A stretch of 64,000 nt of DNA from Borrelia sp. A-FGy1. Lineage in GTDB: Bacteria; Spirochaetota; Spirochaetia; Borreliales; Borreliaceae. The position numbers and the translations under genes are program-made. Below the pieces are notes generated by a model. It saw nothing but the letters and a program-made list of their open reading frames with translations, searched no databases and was not told where the DNA came from. The DNA lies in contig NZ_CP043682.1 in NCBI RefSeq assembly GCF_014084025.1, positions 186,001 to 250,000 on the forward strand, read 5' to 3'. Of this stretch, positions 1-8,594 are shown piece by piece. Positions within the stretch are counted from its first letter, which is position 1; each line of letters begins with the position of its first letter.

Positions 1-156
1 AATATTATTCTCTAACACAAATTCTTTAAATATTTTTGGAACACTAAGATTATTACTAATATTATTTTTACTTACAACTAGAGGTAAAGCTTCATCATTT
101 ATATTAAAATAAATTAATAGAGACTTATAAGAATAATCAACTGCAAGAGTATTCAT
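1..156 (-). CDS. tsaB: TsaB-like protein, N-terminal part (cut by window edge)
   Basis: Partial gene running off the left edge; 52 N-terminal residues are visible, beginning MNTLAVDYSYKSLLIYFNI. The opening resembles the first strand of the ASKHA fold (family consensus MxILAIDTS) of TsaB, which works with TsaD and TsaE to make N6-threonylcarbamoyl-adenosine on ANN-decoding tRNAs. The assignment rests on this short similarity and on direct overlap (20 bp) with tsaE upstream, a frequent pairing. The usual D-T-S is D-Y-S here. Moderate confidence because most of the gene lies outside the window. Confidence 0.6.
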   Translation of the reverse strand, partial: MNTLAVDYSYKSLLIYFNINDEALPLVVSKNNISNNLSVPKIFKEFVLENNI

Positions 157-535
157 CACTAATTTCTAAAATCCTAGTAGTATCTACTATTTTAAATTTT
201 AAAAATATCAATCTGTGTTTAGGTAAAATATCAAGAATAATATCTGGCCACTCTATAGCTATAATAGAAGAAATATCTAAGAGAATCTCCATCCCACCAA
301 TAAGCTCAAACTCATCTAAAATATTTAAACGGTACAAATCAATATGATAAAATTTAAAATTAACAAACTCATAAACATTAATAATATTATAAGTTGGGCT
401 TGCAAAAGAAGAAAAATCAAGATTTAAAGCTAAACCTTTCAAAAAGGTTGTCTTCCCTGATCCTATATCACCACAAAGAGCAAATACCTTGCCAATGGGT
501 ATAGGATTAAAAAAAGACTTAGAAAAGTCTATCAT
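137..535 (-). CDS. tsaE: TsaE, ATPase of tRNA threonylcarbamoyladenosine synthesis
   Basis: 132-residue protein with a Walker A loop CGDIGSGKTT and the family segment FASPTYNIINVYEF followed by FYHIDLYRL, diagnostic of TsaE (YjeE). The ATPase drives turnover of the TsaB-TsaD complex in t6A formation. The frame is open further upstream to a TTG at 565, but ATG 535 is preceded by GGAGGAAAAA, an ideal ribosome-binding site, so the shorter form was chosen. It lies just downstream of the small gene at 562-822 and overlaps tsaB at its 3' end, so the three are probably cotranscribed. Confidence 0.9.
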   Translation of the reverse strand: MIDFSKSFFNPIPIGKVFALCGDIGSGKTTFLKGLALNLDFSSFASPTYNIINVYEFVNFKFYHIDLYRLNILDEFELIGGMEILLDISSIIAIEWPDIILDILPKHRLIFLKFKIVDTTRILEISDEYSCS

Positions 536-561
536 TTTTTCCTCCGATTCAAAAGATAAAA

Positions 562-822
562 TCAAGGAAGCTCGCCCTCAACATCAATCTCAATTATATA
601 TCTTTTTATTGCAATCATTAAACTAAGAACAGGATAGTCTAGTGGATCTATAAAATCAATAGTGATATGTTTTTCGCCTAAAGGAGTTGTTTCTATAACA
701 AATTTAATTCGCTTATTTTCATTAAAACCCTTATATTCATAAATAACATCAGCAAAATATACATTCCTATAATAGATATAGCTATCTTGTTTTTTAATAT
801 TTTTAAGAGAAATAAATTGCAC
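562..822 (-). CDS. Conserved hypothetical small protein, 86 aa
   Basis: 86-residue acidic protein, no signal peptide or membrane segment, not recognised. It starts with GTG at 822, with AAAGGA about 9 bases upstream, and ends just before the ribosome-binding site of tsaE. The sequence has alternating strands (YIYYRNVYFADVIYEYKGF, then KFVIETTPLGEKHITIDFI) and a C-terminal helix, a plausible small cytosolic fold. The tight link to tsaE suggests joint transcription, but no function can be inferred. Confidence 0.75.
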   Translation of the reverse strand: MQFISLKNIKKQDSYIYYRNVYFADVIYEYKGFNENKRIKFVIETTPLGEKHITIDFIDPLDYPVLSLMIAIKRYIIEIDVEGELP

Positions 823-1023
823 AATAATATTCCTTTAAATAAATCCCAAGAAGCCAACATAGAAATATTTCATTTAGCGCTATTTTAAAATATGGAATTT
901 TCATTCTTAACTTTTGATTATCTTTAAGAAATCATCCGTTAAAAAAATACTCAAATTCCCAAATTTAGTGAGATGTCGCAAAAAATAACTCTAATTCCTA
1001 TAATTGAACTTCTCAGGAACTTT

Positions 1024-1371
1024 TTAAGTTTTTATTTCATATACTATTTTTTTAAAAGTTTCTATATCTTCAATAGCTAAATTAGACAAAATTTTTCTAT
1101 TAATTCTAATATCAGCTTTTTTTAAGGCTTCAACAAACCTTGAATAATTAATTCCCATACCTGTTAAAGCAGCAGAAATTCTTGCAATCCATAAACTTCT
1201 AAACTCTCTCTTTCTATTCTTCCTATCTCTTGTAGCATACATCATACCTTTACGAAGGGTATCCTTTGCTTTCTTATAATTACTTTTCTTAGTACCCCAA
1301 AATCCCTTAGTTTTTTTTAAAATTCTCTTTCGCCTTGCAACATGAACTGTCCCATTTTTAACTCTAGCCAT
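1024..1371 (-). CDS. rplT: 50S ribosomal protein L20
   Basis: 115 residues, the normal length of bacterial L20, with the basic N-terminus MARVKNGTVHVARRKRILKK and the family segment KGFWGTKKSNYKKAKDTLRKGMMYATRDRKNRKREFR shown here in part by position (residues 22-58). It binds 23S rRNA early in 50S assembly. The start has GGAGG four bases before ATG. Last gene of infC-rpmI-rplT; in other bacteria L20 represses this operon by binding its mRNA, and I did not find an obvious pseudoknot operator here. Confidence 0.97.
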   Translation of the reverse strand: MARVKNGTVHVARRKRILKKTKGFWGTKKSNYKKAKDTLRKGMMYATRDRKNRKREFRSLWIARISAALTGMGINYSRFVEALKKADIRINRKILSNLAIEDIETFKKIVYEIKT

Positions 1372-1397
1372 ACAACCTCCTAAAATTCTAAAATCAA

Positions 1398-1595
1398 CTA
1401 AACATAAGGCAATAAAGTTCTAATCCTCTTAAACTCACAACTTGAAATAACACCCGATTTTCCCAAATGTCTCTTTCTTTTAGAAGATTTATTTGTCAAG
1501 ATATGTCTTAAATTTTGCTTTTTATACTTCACTTTCATCTTTGAAGTAAAAGAATATCTCTTACTTGCACTTTTACACGTCTTCATCTTTGACAT
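1398..1595 (-). CDS. rpmI: 50S ribosomal protein L35
   Basis: 65-residue, strongly basic protein starting [20 protein letters not shown], matching L35 (consensus MPKMKTxxAAAKRF). The middle [20 protein letters not shown] corresponds to the usual KRxLRK...D-x-x-R-I-K-xxLPY, and it ends LLPYV as expected. ATG is preceded by AAGGAGATATGA. It sits between infC and rplT with short gaps (16 and 26 bp), the standard bacterial operon. Internal cysteines at residues 7 and 53 are unremarkable. Confidence 0.97.
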   Translation of the reverse strand: MSKMKTCKSASKRYSFTSKMKVKYKKQNLRHILTNKSSKRKRHLGKSGVISSCEFKRIRTLLPYV

Positions 1596-1611
1596 TCATA
1601 TCTCCTTATTA

Positions 1612-2166
1612 TCACTTCCTAGATTTAGGTGCAACAACTAAAAACATAGTCTTGCCTTCCATCTTAGCCGGTGATTCTAAATTATAATTAACATCTCCAA
1701 CTCTTTCAAGAACACTATCTAAAATTCCATATCCCAAATGAGTATGAGCAAGTTCGCGTCCTCTGAATCTTATAGTAACCTTTACCTTATTTCCCTCTCT
1801 AAGAAAGCCCAAAATATTTCTAGACTTAAAATCAAGATCATGAGTATCTATTTTTGGCTGCATTCGAACTTCTTTAAGTTTAATTATTCTCTGATTTTTC
1901 TTCTGCTCCTTTTGCCTCTTCTCCTGATGAAATTTATATTTACCATAATCAATTATCTTACACACTGGAGGTGAAACATTCGGGGAAACTTCAACTAAAT
2001 CAAGATCAGCCTCCCTAGCTTGCATAATGGCTTCTTCAATTGGCAAAACAGATTGAGTTCCATCTTCAAAAACAACCCTAACTTCACTAGCCTTTATTTT
2101 ATGATTAATTTTTAATTCTTTCTCCCCCGGCTTAATTCTATCCCTATTGGAACTCCTATTTATCAT
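1612..2166 (-). CDS. infC: Translation initiation factor IF-3
   Basis: 184 residues with the IF-3 N-domain ([38 protein letters not shown]) and C-domain ([30 protein letters not shown]). IF-3 binds the 30S subunit, prevents premature 50S joining and proofreads the start codon. First gene of the infC-rpmI-rplT operon. Start choice: ATG 2166 follows an in-frame TAG, and GAGGAG lies 13 bases upstream, a longer spacing than usual. Many infC genes use a rare AUU start; here codon 2 is ATA, so the exact start is less certain than the gene. Confidence 0.96.
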   Translation of the reverse strand: MINRSSNRDRIKPGEKELKINHKIKASEVRVVFEDGTQSVLPIEEAIMQAREADLDLVEVSPNVSPPVCKIIDYGKYKFHQEKRQKEQKKNQRIIKLKEVRMQPKIDTHDLDFKSRNILGFLREGNKVKVTIRFRGRELAHTHLGYGILDSVLERVGDVNYNLESPAKMEGKTMFLVVAPKSRK

Positions 2167-2336
2167 CTAAAAATATATACTCCTCAAACAATATCAATTA
2201 ATAACTAATTTTAATATACCTTAATGAAAAAGTAAATTACAATATCTCTATATTTAAAACAATAACAAAAAGTACTACGTAATAAAACAAAAAATCAATT
2301 GATTAATCAATAATTAAAAAGTAAAATTTACTTATT

Positions 2337-2993
2337 ATGAATATATTTTTACTTGTAAGTTTGCCTTTAGTTTTAAGAATTTACACATTAATAAAATATC
2401 CTCAACTTAAAAAAGTCAAACAAAATTATATATATCTAATGATAGCATTATTTGGAATTACTATCTATTTCTCATTATATTTGACAGAAGAATTAATCTT
2501 ATATAAAGCATTAGAAATAAACTATAAAACAAAATTAAGTTTAGCAATCTCAATATTCATCAAAGAACACCTTTACTATTATATATTTCCATTATTGACT
2601 TTTATATTCTTTTTCACATTTAATTCAGATTCAGCACTTAAAAAAAAACCAATATTTTTAATATATTTTGCTTTCAGTCTTACTTTTTCTAAAAACTTAG
2701 AGCTAATTATTTCAAATAGCAAAGTTTTTAGTACATATGAATATATCAAAATACCTATTCTGCATATAATAAAATTTATATCTACAGCAATAATATGCGA
2801 AAGAGGAATAAATTTTTCTATAATACACAACATAAATGGATACAAACTTATTCTCATTCCCCTTCTTTTACTAGAAGCAATAATTACAACTTTAAAAGTA
2901 TTAATTTTAATTAATATGCAATTCTATGCTTTATCCATATCAACAATATTACTGGTAATTATAGCTTTAAACAGGAGCTCATTGAAACTTTAA
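2337..2993 (+). CDS. Integral membrane protein, unknown function
   Basis: 218 residues with about six hydrophobic segments (around residues 2-16, 33-49, 79-97, 105-115, 147-162 and 175-212) and few charged loops. No recognised family. It is divergent from infC (170 bp between starts) and ends four bases before the lipoprotein gene at 2998, so those two probably form an operon. No clear Shine-Dalgarno precedes ATG 2337. Coding character (A-rich, I/L/N/K-rich) matches other plus-strand genes. Confidence 0.75.
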   Translation: MNIFLLVSLPLVLRIYTLIKYPQLKKVKQNYIYLMIALFGITIYFSLYLTEELILYKALEINYKTKLSLAISIFIKEHLYYYIFPLLTFIFFFTFNSDSALKKKPIFLIYFAFSLTFSKNLELIISNSKVFSTYEYIKIPILHIIKFISTAIICERGINFSIIHNINGYKLILIPLLLLEAIITTLKVLILINMQFYALSISTILLVIIALNRSSLKL

Positions 2994-2997
2994 GCTA

Positions 2998-3735
2998 ATG
3001 ATAAAGACAAAAATAGCTCTTATTTCATTATTAACTCTATTATCTATATCCAATTGTAAAGAAAACAAAATTATAAATAAAAATTTTAACTATATAATAA
3101 TTTTCTCAGATGCAACTGCATATTTCTTCAAAATTAAAAATGACCCATTTATAAAAGAAGATATATTATTCATAAATGAAAAAGACATTGAAATGATTAA
3201 AGATAAACTAGAAAATGTAAAAAAAATACTTTTAACACATAAATCAAATAATAAAATACTAAATAATAAAAGAAGAAAAAACCTTTTTTCTCTTCCCGAT
3301 ATAAAATTTTCATTAAAAAAGGCTATTGATTTTATATTCAGTAACTCTTTAACAAAATTTAAATCATCATTAATAATGAGAGATAACACCTTAAATAAAG
3401 AAGACTTAGAATATTTAGAAAAAAGAGCAAAAAGGCAAAATATAAATATCACTATTATAGATAATAAAAATATAGAATACTTAAAAAATTTCATTACCCC
3501 TAAAATAGAAAAAATTATTCTATTTTCAATGAAAAATAATCACATCTACCTAAAAAGATTAAGTAGATCGATGTTTTTTAAAAAAATAGAATTTATTCTA
3601 ATTGGAGATACTAAAAAAAATCTAAAAGAAATTAACTCAAAATATATAATTGGTATTAATGAATTAGATTTAATAGATATAATAAAAAAAATAGATAAAA
3701 ATTTTTACTATGAACTAAACATCTATAAAAGATAA
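2998..3735 (+). CDS. Putative lipoprotein, unknown function
   Basis: 245 residues. The N-terminus MIKTKIALISLLTLLSISNC is a lipoprotein signal peptide with a lipobox ending at Cys20. The mature part is lysine-rich and shows repeated strand-helix units (FNYIIIFSDATAYFF, KIILFSMKNNHIYL, KIEFILIGDTKKN, YIIGINELDLIDIIKKI), reminiscent of a periplasmic-binding-protein type fold, but I cannot name a ligand. It directly follows the membrane protein at 2337-2993; a lipoprotein paired with a membrane protein suggests a shared envelope role (inference). Confidence 0.75.
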   Translation: MIKTKIALISLLTLLSISNCKENKIINKNFNYIIIFSDATAYFFKIKNDPFIKEDILFINEKDIEMIKDKLENVKKILLTHKSNNKILNNKRRKNLFSLPDIKFSLKKAIDFIFSNSLTKFKSSLIMRDNTLNKEDLEYLEKRAKRQNINITIIDNKNIEYLKNFITPKIEKIILFSMKNNHIYLKRLSRSMFFKKIEFILIGDTKKNLKEINSKYIIGINELDLIDIIKKIDKNFYYELNIYKR

Positions 3736-3805
3736 TGTAAATTTGTTATTCTAATATAGTAACTAATACTAAATAATATTGAGTTCCAAATTATAAGGAT
3801 TTTAT

Positions 3806-4453
3806 ATGATAAAGATTTTAATAATATTGATTACTTTTATTAATATTTATGCATTTGCACAAAATGAAACTGATAAAAAGAACGATAACCAAAAACAAAA
3901 AGAATATACTCTTTCCAAAATGGAAGACCCATTTGATTTTAATTTAAGATTTTTTACTGAAAGGATTAATCCTTTACTTGCTAGATTTAAAAACAACAAT
4001 AATGATACTCAAGATAACAAATTTGTATTAGCACTTAAATATATAACTTCTAGAAGCGATAGTGAAATAAATCTAGACCCAGATAAACAGATGACAATAC
4101 CAGGCATTGTTAGGAGTCTCTCTTTATGGATAGATGGAAGAGAAACCAACACAGAAGTCTTTGCAATATTAAAAGATTCATCTGGGACTTTTCACTCAAT
4201 CCCCTTTAAAGCAGAAAACGGTATCTCTAAACTTAACTTCCTTGGATGGAAAAAACTAAGAGCATATATTCCAAAAAATTTTGCACAAAAAAAATATAAA
4301 TTTAAAAAAGAAACAAGAGACTCTGAATTAATAAGAATAAAAATAATACCTGAGCATAGAATAAATTACGAGCCTCAATATATATATTTATCAGAGCTCA
4401 AGGCAATGATTGATGAACAAAGTATATCAAATACTTATGATGATAATTGGTAA
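3806..4453 (+). CDS. FlaA-like exported protein (flagellar sheath protein family)
   Basis: 215 residues with a signal peptide (MIKILIILITFINIYAFAQ, cleavage near residue 19). The middle, MTIPGIVRSLSLWIDGRETN, then EVFAILKDSSGTFHSIPF and LNFLGWKKLRAYIPKNF, follows the FlaA family pattern (W-x-x-G-R-x-x...L-x-D-x-x-G-x-x-H-x-L...L-x-F-x-G-W-K-x-x), the outer-layer protein of spirochaete periplasmic flagella. The main Borrelia flaA is elsewhere on the chromosome, next to the che genes in my recollection, so this is likely a divergent paralogue. Its 3' end overlaps the convergent TatD gene by 19 bp. Confidence 0.65.
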   Translation: MIKILIILITFINIYAFAQNETDKKNDNQKQKEYTLSKMEDPFDFNLRFFTERINPLLARFKNNNNDTQDNKFVLALKYITSRSDSEINLDPDKQMTIPGIVRSLSLWIDGRETNTEVFAILKDSSGTFHSIPFKAENGISKLNFLGWKKLRAYIPKNFAQKKYKFKKETRDSELIRIKIIPEHRINYEPQYIYLSELKAMIDEQSISNTYDDNW

Positions 4454-5244
4454 ACATTTTTAAATAAATCTTTAAAGTTGTGATACAATTTAGCTGCAAT
4501 ACTTTCTACGTCGCAACTTTTAACCTTTGCAACTTCAAGACATGTATACCCTAAAAAAAAGGGAACATTTATCTTACCCCTTAAAGGAACTGGAGCTAAA
4601 AATGGACTGTCTGTTTCAATCAAAATATCACTAATGTCTATTTTACGCAAAACCTCTCTTAAAAATTCTGAATTTTTAAAAGTTAAATTACCTGCAAAAG
4701 ATATTTTAAACCCAAGATCAATAAACTTTTTGGCATATTCATAAGTACCAGAATAACAGTGAAGTATTCCTCTGTTCAAAAAATTGGAAGATTTAATAAT
4801 ATCGTAAACATCATCATAAGCTTCTCTAATATGTAAAATAACAGGCTTTTTATATTTACTAGCCAAATCTAATTGAACATTTAAAGCTTCAATCTGTTCT
4901 TTTTTATTATCAGATTTTAAGTAATCAAGACCAATCTCACCAACAGCAATAACATTTTCATTTACCAAAATATTATCAATCAATTCAAAGTCATCTTTTA
5001 AAGTGTCGTTTAATGGATGAATTCCAACTGTTAGTGCAATGTTAGAATAAGCTTCTAAAAGCCTTTTTCTATCATAAAAATCACTAGGATGTAAGCCAAT
5101 ATCAAGAAAATAAACAAATCCATTTCTAGAACATTTATTAATAACATGATGAACATCTATAGAATTCTTCTTAAGCTCATTAAAATGAACATGAGTATCT
5201 ATCAACTTATCAAAAAAAATAGATCTCTCAATTTCAAGGTTCAT
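4435..5244 (-). CDS. tatD: TatD-family metal-dependent deoxyribonuclease
   Basis: 269 residues, the usual TatD length. Metal-ligand motifs of the TIM-barrel hydrolase are all present: DTHVHF (residues 16-21), GEIGLDY, ILHIREA, LHCYSG and the signature ETDSPFLAP. TatD enzymes are Mg-dependent 3'-5' exonucleases or DNases used in DNA repair and turnover. ATG overlaps the stop of the upstream TPR gene (ATGA) and is preceded by AAGGA, so translation is probably coupled. The 3' end overlaps the FlaA-like gene on the other strand. Confidence 0.92.
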   Translation of the reverse strand: MNLEIERSIFFDKLIDTHVHFNELKKNSIDVHHVINKCSRNGFVYFLDIGLHPSDFYDRKRLLEAYSNIALTVGIHPLNDTLKDDFELIDNILVNENVIAVGEIGLDYLKSDNKKEQIEALNVQLDLASKYKKPVILHIREAYDDVYDIIKSSNFLNRGILHCYSGTYEYAKKFIDLGFKISFAGNLTFKNSEFLREVLRKIDISDILIETDSPFLAPVPLRGKINVPFFLGYTCLEVAKVKSCDVESIAAKLYHNFKDLFKNVYQLSS

Positions 5245-6386
5245 AAGTCCTTCTTCTTCTTAAGTTCATCAATATAGTCAATAATGGCAACATTCTTCAT
5301 TCCCAATTGTAAAAACTTTGATAAAATATCCAAAGCATTTTCAATTTGCCCCATTGCCTCATAACATTCAGCAGCATTAATATATAACATTGAGTTTTTA
5401 GGATTGTTTTTTATAAGATTTTTAATAGCGGTTAATGCTTCTTCATATTGTCCTTTCTCTTTTTGCAATAAAGCAAGGCCCAGCACAGCAAACATATCAA
5501 AATCAACTTCAAGCGCTTTTTTATAATATACTTGTGAATTCTCATATTCCTTCAAATATCGATATATGTCCCCTATCCTTGTTAAAACCAAGTTATTTTT
5601 TGAATCCTTTTCTATTATTGCAAGCCAATATTTCAATGCTTCATGATAATCCTTATTCCCCCTATAACAATCAGCAAGTCCAAAAACAGCATAAAAATTA
5701 TTTGGAGAAATTTCTAATGCTTTTTTAAAAAAATAAATTCCTTTATTGTATTCCTTTAATTTTCTATAACAATTGCCAATTGAAGTCAAAACACGAACAT
5801 CAATCTTAGCCTGATTTATCTCATACATCTTAAGCCAATATTTCAATGCTTCCTTATACTCTTTAAAATCATAATATAAATGCCCAATACCAACAAGAGC
5901 ATAATCATTATCTGGCGCAAGTTCTATTACTCTTAAGTATGCTTGTCTAGACCTTTGAAAATTTTTTAACTTTCTATAAGAAGCTGCAACTCTTGTTAAA
6001 ACAGTAATGTTTTCAGGATCATATTTTAAATATTCTTCCCATATATCTGTAGCCTTTTTGTAATCATATAAACTTCTATAACAATCTCCCAAACCAAAAA
6101 GCGCATAATTATTATTCGAATGCTTAGAAAGACATCTTTGATAATAAATTATAGCTTTATCAAAGTTCTTTTTCTTCCTTTCAATATCTCCAAGTCCAAC
6201 AAGAGCATAATTATTATCATTATCCTTTTCTAAAATATCATTAAATAATGACTTTGCTTCAGCAAGCCTCTCTTCCTTTATTAACTGATATCCCCTCTTG
6301 GATTTCTCAGTAACATCAAGAAGTTTATTATCAGAAACTTGCGATATATCTTCAAGATCACCTAATAAAAGTTCCTTTTCTAACAT
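5241..6386 (-). CDS. Tetratricopeptide-repeat protein
   Basis: 381 residues built from about nine TPR units of 34-37 residues with the classic pattern, for example NNYALFGLGDCYRSLYDYKK and NFYAVFGLADCYRGNKDYHE, starting near residue 40 (counted from the chosen start). There is no signal peptide, so it is likely cytosolic and acts as a protein-binding scaffold. ATG 6386 was preferred over the upstream in-frame start because AAAGGGGT lies four bases before it. It is translationally coupled to tatD. The repeats are unusually uniform, a G-Y-A-L type consensus, suggesting internal duplication. Confidence 0.88.
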   Translation of the reverse strand: MLEKELLLGDLEDISQVSDNKLLDVTEKSKRGYQLIKEERLAEAKSLFNDILEKDNDNNYALVGLGDIERKKKNFDKAIIYYQRCLSKHSNNNYALFGLGDCYRSLYDYKKATDIWEEYLKYDPENITVLTRVAASYRKLKNFQRSRQAYLRVIELAPDNDYALVGIGHLYYDFKEYKEALKYWLKMYEINQAKIDVRVLTSIGNCYRKLKEYNKGIYFFKKALEISPNNFYAVFGLADCYRGNKDYHEALKYWLAIIEKDSKNNLVLTRIGDIYRYLKEYENSQVYYKKALEVDFDMFAVLGLALLQKEKGQYEEALTAIKNLIKNNPKNSMLYINAAECYEAMGQIENALDILSKFLQLGMKNVAIIDYIDELKKKKDL

Positions 6387-6679
6387 AAATACCCCTTTAA
6401 CTGGTTTATTAAAGATATAACTCAACTCATTTCATATATGCTATTAAAACGTATAAATTATATTTAGACATAAACATACTAAGATACTAATAAATCTTTA
6501 ATTTCCAATCTTAATAATACATATTATATAAAAATTTAAAAAAAATATACTTAAATTTACGAGCTCAAATTTTTATTTAAATTTAAACTAAAATCCCTTA
6601 TACAAAATTTAAAAGCAATTATAACAAAAAAACCCAAAATTAAGATAAAATATTACTATCCATTAGGAGAAAAACTAAA

Positions 6680-7747
6680 ATGATTTTAAATAAATTAGAC
6701 CCAATCGAAAATAAAATAAAAATGCTTGAAGATAAACTACAGGACACAAATTTAATTAAGAATCAAAAAGAATATGCAAAAATAATAAAAGAATATAATT
6801 ACCTAGAAAAAATTAGAGAACAAAAAAACGAATATGAAAAAATACTACACCAAATTGAGGAAAATAAAAAAATCTTCTCTGAAGAAGAAAATTTAGAAAT
6901 GAGGGAACTAATAAAACAAGAATTGGCTACTTTAAATCTTCAAAAGGAAGAGACCGAAAATAAAATTAAGGTATTGCTATTACCTCAAGACGAAAAAGAC
7001 AGTAAAAATATTATTATCGAAATTAGAGCTGGGACTGGAGGAGAGGAGGCTGCACTTTTTGCCAACAATCTTTACGAAATGTACACAAAATATTCTGAGA
7101 AAAAAAGTTGGAAAACAGAGCTTATTAACTTTAATGAAACAGAACTGGGGGGATTTAAAGAAATAAGCTTTGAAATAAAAGGTAAAGATGTATTTAAAAA
7201 ATTAAAACATGAAAGCGGAGTCCACAGAGTTCAAAGAGTGCCAATAACTGAATCTAATGGAAGGCTTCAAACCTCTGCCGCAACTGTTGCTGTACTTCCT
7301 GAAGCTGAAGATACAGATATTGAAATTAATGATAAAGATTTAAGAATAGATGTTTACAGATCTTCCGGTTCAGGTGGACAACATGTTAATACAACAGATT
7401 CTGCTGTTAGAATCACACACTTACCTACAGGAATCGTGGTACAGTGTCAAAATGAGAGAAGTCAGCATAAAAATAAAGACCAAGCGATGAAAATTTTAAG
7501 AGCTAGACTTTATGAGTTTGAAGATATTAAAAAACAAGAACAACGTTCAAGCTACAGAAAACAACAGGTAGGTTCAGGCGATAGATCTGAGAGAATTAGA
7601 ACATATAATTTTCCACAAAACAGAGTAACAGATCATCGAGCAAATATTAGTCTTTATAAGTTAGAAGAAATAATACAAGGAGATCTTGATTCTTTTCTTG
7701 ACATGCTAGCCATTAAACTTCAAGAAAGAATCTTAAAAGATAATTAA
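6680..7747 (+). CDS. prfA: Peptide chain release factor 1
   Basis: 355 residues, normal RF1 length. The peptidyl-hydrolysis loop [17 protein letters not shown] (GGQ near residue 233) is intact, as is the stop-codon recognition region [10 protein letters not shown] with P-I-T at about residue 187 in place of the common P-A-T, which still fits RF1 (UAA/UAG). RF1 releases the finished peptide in the ribosomal A site. Start ATG has AGGAG 11 bases upstream. It is followed after 13 bp by prmC, which methylates the GGQ glutamine, a standard pairing. Confidence 0.97.
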   Translation: MILNKLDPIENKIKMLEDKLQDTNLIKNQKEYAKIIKEYNYLEKIREQKNEYEKILHQIEENKKIFSEEENLEMRELIKQELATLNLQKEETENKIKVLLLPQDEKDSKNIIIEIRAGTGGEEAALFANNLYEMYTKYSEKKSWKTELINFNETELGGFKEISFEIKGKDVFKKLKHESGVHRVQRVPITESNGRLQTSAATVAVLPEAEDTDIEINDKDLRIDVYRSSGSGGQHVNTTDSAVRITHLPTGIVVQCQNERSQHKNKDQAMKILRARLYEFEDIKKQEQRSSYRKQQVGSGDRSERIRTYNFPQNRVTDHRANISLYKLEEIIQGDLDSFLDMLAIKLQERILKDN

Positions 7748-7760
7748 ATATAACTTTTCA

Positions 7761-8594
7761 ATGAATATAAACGAAGCAATAAAAAGCTCAAAACAACACA
7801 ATCTACACTATCTTGATGCATTATTATTACTTGAAAAAATTTTAAAAATTAGAAAAGAATTAATTCTTGCCAATAAAAATCAAAATTTAACAAAAAAAGA
7901 AGAACATGAATTTTTGAGTAAAATAAATTATATAAAATCAGGAATTCCAATACACTATATACTTAAAATAAAAGAATTTATGGGAATAAATTTTTATATA
8001 AACAAATATGTACTTATTCCTAGAGCAGATACAGAATGTTTAGTAGAAGAAGCTTTAATACAAATTAAAAAGAATAACTTAAATAAAATTTTAGATTTAT
8101 GCTGTGGAAGTGGTTGCATTGGACTTACAATTGCATATTATATTAAGAAAAAGGTAATATTGTCAGATTTTTCTATTAAAGCTCTACAAGTAGCATTAAA
8201 AAATACAAAAAGACTAAAATTAGAAAACTATATAGAAATATTATATTCAGATCTGTTAAAATGTATAAACAAAGAGTTTGAAATAATAATTACTAATCCT
8301 CCTTATTTAAATGAAGATGAACTTAAAATAAAGGAAAAGTTAGAAAAAGAACCAAGAATAGCTCTTTTAGGGTTCGGGAAAGATGGGCTTGAGCTTTCAA
8401 GAAAAATAATACAACAATCAAAACATAAACTTATACAAAATGGATTATTAATAATAGAATTAGCTCCATGGCAAATAGAACCTATGAAAGAATTTGCAAT
8501 ACAGGAAGGGTTTTTATATCTCAAAACTCTACATGATCTTGAGACAAGAAAAAGAGCATTAGTGCTGAGGATAAAAAATGATACAACCCTATGA
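7761..8594 (+). CDS. prmC: Release factor glutamine methyltransferase PrmC (HemK)
   Basis: 277 residues. The SAM-binding motif ILDLCCGSGCIGLTIAYY and the catalytic ITNPPYLNE (NPPY near residue 178) are present, with the family's RADTECLVEEAL segment before them. The enzyme methylates the glutamine of the GGQ motif in RF1 and RF2, raising termination efficiency. Downstream of prfA by 13 bp and overlapping rel by 17 bp, so prfA-prmC-rel is one transcription unit, linking termination and stringent control genes. Confidence 0.96.
   Translation: MNINEAIKSSKQHNLHYLDALLLLEKILKIRKELILANKNQNLTKKEEHEFLSKINYIKSGIPIHYILKIKEFMGINFYINKYVLIPRADTECLVEEALIQIKKNNLNKILDLCCGSGCIGLTIAYYIKKKVILSDFSIKALQVALKNTKRLKLENYIEILYSDLLKCINKEFEIIITNPPYLNEDELKIKEKLEKEPRIALLGFGKDGLELSRKIIQQSKHKLIQNGLLIIELAPWQIEPMKEFAIQEGFLYLKTLHDLETRKRALVLRIKNDTTL

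Noticed and set aside
1738..1974. Plus-strand ORF of 78 codons within infC
   Set aside because: Lies antisense to an unambiguous IF-3 gene; composition is that of a shadow frame.
5241..6386. TPR gene as a CRISPR-like or other DNA repeat array
   Set aside because: The periodicity is about 102-111 bp at protein level with diverged DNA, explained by TPR units.
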